A stretch of DNA of 64,000 nucleotides. It comes from Alteromonas macleodii ATCC 27126 (GTDB lineage Bacteria > Pseudomonadota > Gammaproteobacteria > Enterobacterales > Alteromonadaceae). The notes beneath the pieces are model-generated. The model did no database searches, was not told where the DNA came from, and was given only the letters and a program-made list of their open reading frames with translations. The position numbers were made by a program, and so were the translations under genes. Below are positions 61,023-64,000 of this stretch, one piece after another; position 1 is the first letter of the stretch, and each line of letters starts with the position of its first letter. The DNA lies in assembly GCF_000172635.2 (NCBI RefSeq), contig NC_018632.1:310001-374000 (forward strand). The letters run 5' to 3'.

Positions 61023-64000
61023 TGAAGTCATTTAACTTCGGCTCAGATAAATCTTATCCATGGTATACCTTATTTTACCGACGAGGGCATTTACTCATAC
61101 TGAGTCTTCTGGTGCTAGTCACAGCAGGGTTGTCAGCATTAGGCTCTCTGCCGCGTATTGAAGACCCGCGAATAGATACGCGAAACGCATTAATCATCAC
61201 TCAATACCCAGGCGCATCGGCGGAACGGGTAGAGGCTTTGGTTAGTGATGTGCTTGAAGACAGGCTTAGAGAAATATTTGAAATAAAGGAAGTGAAGTCC
61301 ACGTCGCGTGCTGGTATCTCCATCATTCTCATAGAGACGCAAGACTGGATAAATAATTCAAGTAACGAACAACTATTCAGTGAAATTCGCGATGCCATTG
61401 GCGCTGCCGCTGAGTCATTCCCTGAAGGTGCAATGGCGCCAGTTTTCGATGAAAAGCGCGGCGCGACAGCGTTCACTTTATTGCTATCTGTGCGAGCAGA
61501 CCACTTTGAAAATACCCCTATTACACTCACCGCGCGTTTAGCTCAAGAACTTACAGACAGGCTGCGAAACGTTAACGGCACTGAGCTAGTGCGTGTATAC
61601 GGCGCACCACAGGAAGAGATTAGCGTCAACATCGACCCTATTAAGCTTGCTGCAACGGGTCTTACCTTACAGCAAGTAAGCAATTTAATAAGCCGCGCCG
61701 ACCCCAAATTGCCTGCGGGAATGCTTAACTCCCAGCAAAGTAATTTGCGCTTTACAGTGGGAGAGGGCTTAAATGGCGTGAACATGATTGCTTCAATTCC
61801 CTTAGTTAACGAGCAAGGCCGCTACTTACGGGTAGAAGACGTCGCTACAGTGGAGCGCAGTTTTACTACCCCTCGCAACGAAGTGGCATTTCTAAATGGT
61901 GAAGAGTCTATATTTGTGGCAGCGCGTATGCAGCCGTCACTGCGTTCTGATGTATGGACAGAAAATGCATTAGCAGTAGTGGAGCAGTTCAATAAAGACT
62001 TCAGCGGAACCTTAACCGCTACCGTCGCATTTGAGCAAAACGAATATACCGCTACTCGCCTTGCTGACTTATCGATGAACCTGCTTATGGGGTGCGCCGT
62101 GGTCATGATGGTTATTCTACTTTTCATGGGGTTTCGTGCTGCGTGGATTGTGGGCCTGGCACTTCCCTTATGCGCCGCTTTTGCCTTGTTCTCTTTAAGT
62201 TTTTACGACGAGCAAATTCACCAAATGTCTATCTTTGGCATGATCATCGCCATTGGTTTACTAATCGATAATGCCATTGTTATTACCGATGAAATTCGCA
62301 TTAATTTACAAGATCCTAATTTAACGCGAGTAGGTGCTATGGCCAAAAGCGTTTCACATCTATTTGTACCGCTGCTGGCTTCAACGCTCACGACCATTTT
62401 AGGCTTTATGCCCATCTTTCTTTTAGATGGAAACATTGGTGACTTTGTTGGCCCGATTGCCATTAGCGTGGTGATGGCACTTATTGGCTCGCTGTTTATT
62501 TCTCTTACTATCATTGCAGCCCTCGCTGCCCGATTTTTGCCAAAGCACGACAATAGTTCGCAACATGAAATAGCATCGAAGGCGTGGTGGAAAGTGGGAT
62601 TACAAGCGCCAGAGCTCAGTCTCGCTTTTAAAAAGCAATTGGGTAGATGGGTTAAACAGCCAATTTTGGTGTTACCGGTTATTGCTATCCTTTGTTTATC
62701 GGGTTTTGTATTGTCGGGCACCTTGGCGAATGTGTTTTTCCCAAGTGCAGATAGAGACCAGTTCGAAGTGTACCTGTGGACCAAAGAAGGGAGCAGTATC
62801 GACAACACAACGAGCTATGTTAAAAAAATAGATAGTGCTATTCGCAGTGAGCAAGGCGTGAAACAAGTTAGTTGGTTAGTCGGGGGCTCTGCGCCGTCGG
62901 TGTACTACAACCAGATGATGACGCGTGACAACATGCCTTATTTCGCAAATGCTGTGGTGTCGACAGATACAGTGGATGAAGCTGTTGCGCTAGTGGGCAA
63001 ACTACAACAAGAGCTTGATAGCGCGTATCCAGAAGTACAAATTGTAGTGCGAGCCTTTGGGCAGGGTCCGCCTATTGCGGCGCCTGTTGAGGTAGAGATT
63101 TTCGGCCCTGATCTGAATGTGTTGAACGACCTAGGCGACAAAGTACGCATGTTAATGTCTGAAGTCGACGGCATTTCTCAGTCTATAACCAGCGTTTCAA
63201 TGGGAGAACCCGAGCTTAAAATAAACGCGGACAGCGATAATCTTTCTTACTTGGGGCTTACGCTTTCCGAGCTTGCCAATCAAATGCAGATAAACTTTTC
63301 AGGTATTACCGGTGGTTCTGTTTTGGAAAGCACAGAAGAAATTCCTGTACGCGTAAGGCTAGACGAGGCGTATAGACAAAATGTAACGGGCGTAGACGCC
63401 ATGCCAATTCCGGTTGCAGGAGACAATGCTATTTCTTGGTCGCCACTTGCTGCCGTAACAAACTTAACGCTTCAGCCTGCAACCAGCAGTATTACGCGCC
63501 TTGATGGCGAAAGGCTAAATCGTATTCAGGCGTTTTTGCTTCCTGGTGTCCCGGCCATTGATGCAAGTAACCATTTGCGAGATCTGCTCGAAAGTCGATT
63601 AATTCTTCCCGAAGGATATCGTATTCATTTAGCGGGAGACGCTGATGAACAGCAGCAAGCATTAGGTAAATTAGCGACCTATGCGCCGGTGCTGTTGGTT
63701 CTTATGGTAACCACGCTCATTCTGACTTTTACCAGCTTGCGCATGGCGGGTGTAATCGGATTAGTGGCAATACTTTCTGTAGGGCTGGGTATGTTCAGTC
63801 TTTGGATATCTGGATTGCCGGTTGGGTTTAATCCGCTGCTAGGTTGTGCTGGCCTTATTGGCGTAGCAATCAACGGATCGATAGTGGTCATTGCCGCTAT
63901 CAACGCGAACCCCAAAGCAAAGCAGGGAGACACGAAAGCCATTGTTGAAGAAACCATGAGCTGTAGCCGCCATATTTTATCGACTACTTTCACGACGGTA
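61022..64000 (+). CDS. RND efflux transporter permease (partial at window edge)
   Basis: The frame is open from the ATG at 61022 to the last base, 993 codons, with no stop. TM1 (LILSLLVLVTAGLSALGSLP) is followed by a periplasmic porter domain (NALIITQYPGASAERVEALV). The TM2-6 block carries IIAIGLLIDNAIVITDEI, which aligns with the proton-relay TM4 of AcrB; the second of the usual two aspartates is asparagine here, as in several other RND subgroups. The second porter domain and TM7-9 or so follow. One or two more TMs should lie beyond the edge. The substrate is unknown; a multidrug or solvent pump is the default guess. Confidence 0.92.
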   Translation, partial: MKSFNFGSDKSYPWYTLFYRRGHLLILSLLVLVTAGLSALGSLPRIEDPRIDTRNALIITQYPGASAERVEALVSDVLEDRLREIFEIKEVKSTSRAGISIILIETQDWINNSSNEQLFSEIRDAIGAAAESFPEGAMAPVFDEKRGATAFTLLLSVRADHFENTPITLTARLAQELTDRLRNVNGTELVRVYGAPQEEISVNIDPIKLAATGLTLQQVSNLISRADPKLPAGMLNSQQSNLRFTVGEGLNGVNMIASIPLVNEQGRYLRVEDVATVERSFTTPRNEVAFLNGEESIFVAARMQPSLRSDVWTENALAVVEQFNKDFSGTLTATVAFEQNEYTATRLADLSMNLLMGCAVVMMVILLFMGFRAAWIVGLALPLCAAFALFSLSFYDEQIHQMSIFGMIIAIGLLIDNAIVITDEIRINLQDPNLTRVGAMAKSVSHLFVPLLASTLTTILGFMPIFLLDGNIGDFVGPIAISVVMALIGSLFISLTIIAALAARFLPKHDNSSQHEIASKAWWKVGLQAPELSLAFKKQLGRWVKQPILVLPVIAILCLSGFVLSGTLANVFFPSADRDQFEVYLWTKEGSSIDNTTSYVKKIDSAIRSEQGVKQVSWLVGGSAPSVYYNQMMTRDNMPYFANAVVSTDTVDEAVALVGKLQQELDSAYPEVQIVVRAFGQGPPIAAPVEVEIFGPDLNVLNDLGDKVRMLMSEVDGISQSITSVSMGEPELKINADSDNLSYLGLTLSELANQMQINFSGITGGSVLESTEEIPVRVRLDEAYRQNVTGVDAMPIPVAGDNAISWSPLAAVTNLTLQPATSSITRLDGERLNRIQAFLLPGVPAIDASNHLRDLLESRLILPEGYRIHLAGDADEQQQALGKLATYAPVLLVLMVTTLILTFTSLRMAGVIGLVAILSVGLGMFSLWISGLPVGFNPLLGCAGLIGVAINGSIVVIAAINANPKAKQGDTKAIVEETMSCSRHILSTTFTTV

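Noticed and set aside
62218..62808. A 196-codon minus-strand frame in the RND gene
   Set aside because: It lies entirely opposite a continuous 993-codon RND frame with clear family motifs.

Overview
The window comes from a marine gammaproteobacterium of the Alteromonas type. The 16S and 23S sequences, the GlnK-AmtB pair, AcnA, a GAF-bearing GspE-like ATPase, an orphan WaaA and several secreted lipoproteins all fit that group. This is an inference from familiarity, not from a database search. Most of the sequence is ordinary chromosomal housekeeping DNA, and I see no prophage, CRISPR array or integrated island.

Layout. 1-1757: end of a periplasmic sugar-oxidation operon (GMC oxidoreductase, gluconate-dehydrogenase-type small subunit, 3-keto-disaccharide hydrolase lipoprotein). 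It is convergent with an iron-type alcohol dehydrogenase (1754-2902). 2995-7747: 5S, 23S and 16S rRNA genes, all reading on the plus strand in the reverse of the usual order. 7748-8549: rRNA leader and promoter on the minus strand, a terminator, and a 249-bp element with perfect 22-bp inverted ends. 8550-17133: ilvE, gpmA, a cupin, acnA, a Sel1 protein and a GAF/GspE-type ATPase. 17134-22509: S10 ribosomal-protein operon with a leader that holds an attenuator-like hairpin, closed by a terminator after rpsQ. 22540-25356: a GT4 glycosyltransferase and divergent waaA (LPS core). 25538-34733: Na+/H+ antiporter, two secreted proteins of unknown function, a chemoreceptor, an M3 peptidase lipoprotein and a YgjV-like membrane protein. 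34882-44947: a small membrane protein, purU, thpR, hrpB, a DUF4198 protein, an MltB-type transglycosylase and mrcB. 45093-50464: two small secreted or membrane genes, a DUF808 protein, a modular secreted nuclease, an AraC regulator and a TonB-like anchor protein. 50583-52442: glnK-amtB with an NtrC site and a sigma-54 promoter. 52586-58942: gamma-glutamyltransferase, a DyP-type peroxidase, a class III cyclase and a pyrB-hemL operon. 59106-64000: a TetR regulator divergent from an RND efflux adaptor and pump; the pump runs off the window.

The strongest unusual signal is the rRNA locus. Promoter, leader boxA, RNase III processing stem, 16S-23S spacer and 23S-5S spacer are all laid out for an operon transcribed on the minus strand, yet each of the three rRNA genes reads on the plus strand. 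Flipping each gene in place gives back an ordinary 16S-23S-5S operon, including the 16S anti-Shine-Dalgarno tail, which in the sequence as given sits on the wrong side of the gene. The breakpoints fall at the mature gene ends and not at the natural inverted repeats. An assembly or editing artefact is therefore the leading explanation, and three independent gene-sized inversions the exotic one. Secondary points of interest are a DyP peroxidase whose GXXDG aspartate is a tyrosine, a two-gene operon of very small proteins, a 15-bp repeat running over a stop codon, and a candidate small RNA at 25538-25655.
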